A DNA stretch of 64,000 bases from Nitratireductor sp. (lineage in GTDB: Bacteria > Pseudomonadota > Alphaproteobacteria > Rhizobiales > Rhizobiaceae): positions 1,940,388 to 2,004,387 of the forward strand of contig NZ_CP051236.1 in assembly GCF_017794765.1 (NCBI RefSeq), given 5' to 3'. Position numbers and translations under genes: made by a program. A model generated the notes under the pieces. The model was not told the DNA's origin. It was given only the letters and a program-made list of their open reading frames with translations, and did not search any database. The number at the start of each line of letters is the position of its first letter. Positions within the stretch are counted from its first letter, which is position 1. Below are positions 63,292 through 64,000 of this stretch, one piece after another.

Positions 63292-64000
63292 CTACTCCGC
63301 CTTGGAGCCCGCGATCCGAGCCACAAGTTCGGCCAGCGCTTCAGGGCGTGCGGACCGCGATGCTATCCCGCCCGATCCGTCCTCATTCCCCGGCGGCATG
63401 ACCGCTTGGGCAAAACCGAGCTTCTCGGCTTCCTTGAGACGGCTCGCTGCATGTGCAACGGGTCTGACAGCTCCCGAAAGGCTGATTTCGCCGAAATAGA
63501 CGCAATCGGCGGGCAGGGCAAGCCCGGTGAGCGAGGATACCAGCGCCGCCGCAACCGCCAGATCTGCTGCAGGCTCTGAAATCCGGTAGCCGCCCGCCAC
63601 GTTCAGATACACATCATGGGTTGCAAACCGCACCCCGCAATGCGCCTCAAGAACGGCCAAAACCATGGAAAGTCTGGCAGAATCCCACCCCACCACGGCG
63701 CGGCGCGGCGTGCCGAGCGGGGAGGGCGCGACGAGCGCCTGGATTTCCACAAGAACCGGCCTTGTTCCCTCCATACCAGCGAATACGGCGGCGCCTGGTG
63801 CGGCGGCGCTTCGCTCCCCCAGAAACAGCTCCGATGGGTTTGACACTTCGCGCAGGCCCTTGTCGCCCATTTCGAAAACGCCGATCTCGTCGGTCGGCCC
63901 AAAACGGTTTTTTACCGTGCGCAGAATGCGGTAGTGATGTCCGCCTTCACCTTCGAAATAGAGAACCCCGTCCACCATGTGTTCCACCACGCGTGGACCT
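63292..64000 (-). CDS. radA: DNA repair protein RadA, C-terminal part
   Basis: The frame stays open to the right window edge, so the 5' part (zinc finger, Walker A) is outside. Visible: GPRVVEHMVDGVLYFEGEGG and VKNRFGPTDEIGVFEM with the RadA-specific KNRFG motif, and then the C-terminal Lon-protease-like domain, including VYLNVAGGYRISEPAADLAVAAALVSS and FGEISLSGAVRPV. RadA is a DnaB-like branch-migration helicase in recombinational repair. Upstream of cvpA. Confidence 0.95.
   Translation of the reverse strand, partial: GPRVVEHMVDGVLYFEGEGGHHYRILRTVKNRFGPTDEIGVFEMGDKGLREVSNPSELFLGERSAAAPGAAVFAGMEGTRPVLVEIQALVAPSPLGTPRRAVVGWDSARLSMVLAVLEAHCGVRFATHDVYLNVAGGYRISEPAADLAVAAALVSSLTGLALPADCVYFGEISLSGAVRPVAHAASRLKEAEKLGFAQAVMPPGNEDGSGGIASRSARPEALAELVARIAGSKAE

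Overview
This 64 kb window is chromosomal DNA from an alphaproteobacterium, most likely of the order Hyphomicrobiales (Rhizobiales), in the Phyllobacteriaceae/Brucellaceae range. The evidence is a GC-rich, densely packed gene content, a divergent pair of Brucella Omp2-type porins, a single bifunctional Rsh (p)ppGpp enzyme behind rpoZ, the acpS-lepB-rnc-era-recO order, an FMN riboswitch in front of a RibH2-type lumazine synthase, a TIGR02301 protein, and the order Atm1-type ABC transporter, psd, pssA. I cannot name the genus from sequence alone. No plasmid, prophage or CRISPR array is visible; nearly everything reads as core genome.

Layout. 0.1-5 kb: a leucine/isovalerate catabolic block on the minus strand (TetR regulator, ivd, a flavodoxin-like protein, mccB) facing a DUF922 protein. 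5-8 kb: a cysteine hydrolase and two exporters. 8-11.3 kb: P1-family peptidase, imelysin and DUF1513 protein. 11.4-13.3 kb: FMN riboswitch with ribH2, and a HisC-like aminotransferase. 13.4-17.8 kb: two divergent porins that share an identical 194-bp segment in inverted orientation, with tRNA-Ser(GCT) between them, then a solitary tyrosine recombinase. 18-24 kb: alpha/beta hydrolase, lytic transglycosylase, dapA, smpB, UdgB glycosylase and NYN nuclease. 24-33 kb: rpoZ-rsh, a His-rich small protein, a TIGR04325 methyltransferase, then DUF2062-acpS-lepB-rnc-era-recO. 33-40 kb: an MFS carrier, an ECF sigma/anti-sigma pair, and a GNAT plus RLAN/ATP-grasp ligase operon bracketed by two paralogous MscS channels. 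40-47 kb: HD hydrolase, YgfZ, several Rhizobiales-type hypotheticals, Nudix, DUF2799 lipoprotein, SRAP peptidase and FAD oxidoreductase. 47-53 kb: cysS, GFA protein, proline iminopeptidase, cimA and rarD. 53-60 kb: LOG-family protein, Ig-like/LysM protein, ArsR with Atm1-type ABC exporter, psd, pssA and an acyltransferase. 60-64 kb: SDR, purF, cvpA and the 3' part of radA.

Coupled functions: branched-chain acyl-CoA breakdown under a TetR regulator with a palindrome at its own promoter; (p)ppGpp signalling next to RNA polymerase omega; phospholipid synthesis (psd, pssA, acyltransferase, acpS); envelope and osmotic functions (porins, Slt, LysM protein, two MscS channels); metal handling (ArsR/Atm1). 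The most interesting targets are the GNAT/ATP-grasp peptide-ligase operon between the mechanosensitive channels, the porin pair with a conversion-like identical segment, the ECF/anti-sigma pair with a candidate autoregulatory promoter, and perfect hairpins that enclose or end in the stop codon at convergent gene junctions.
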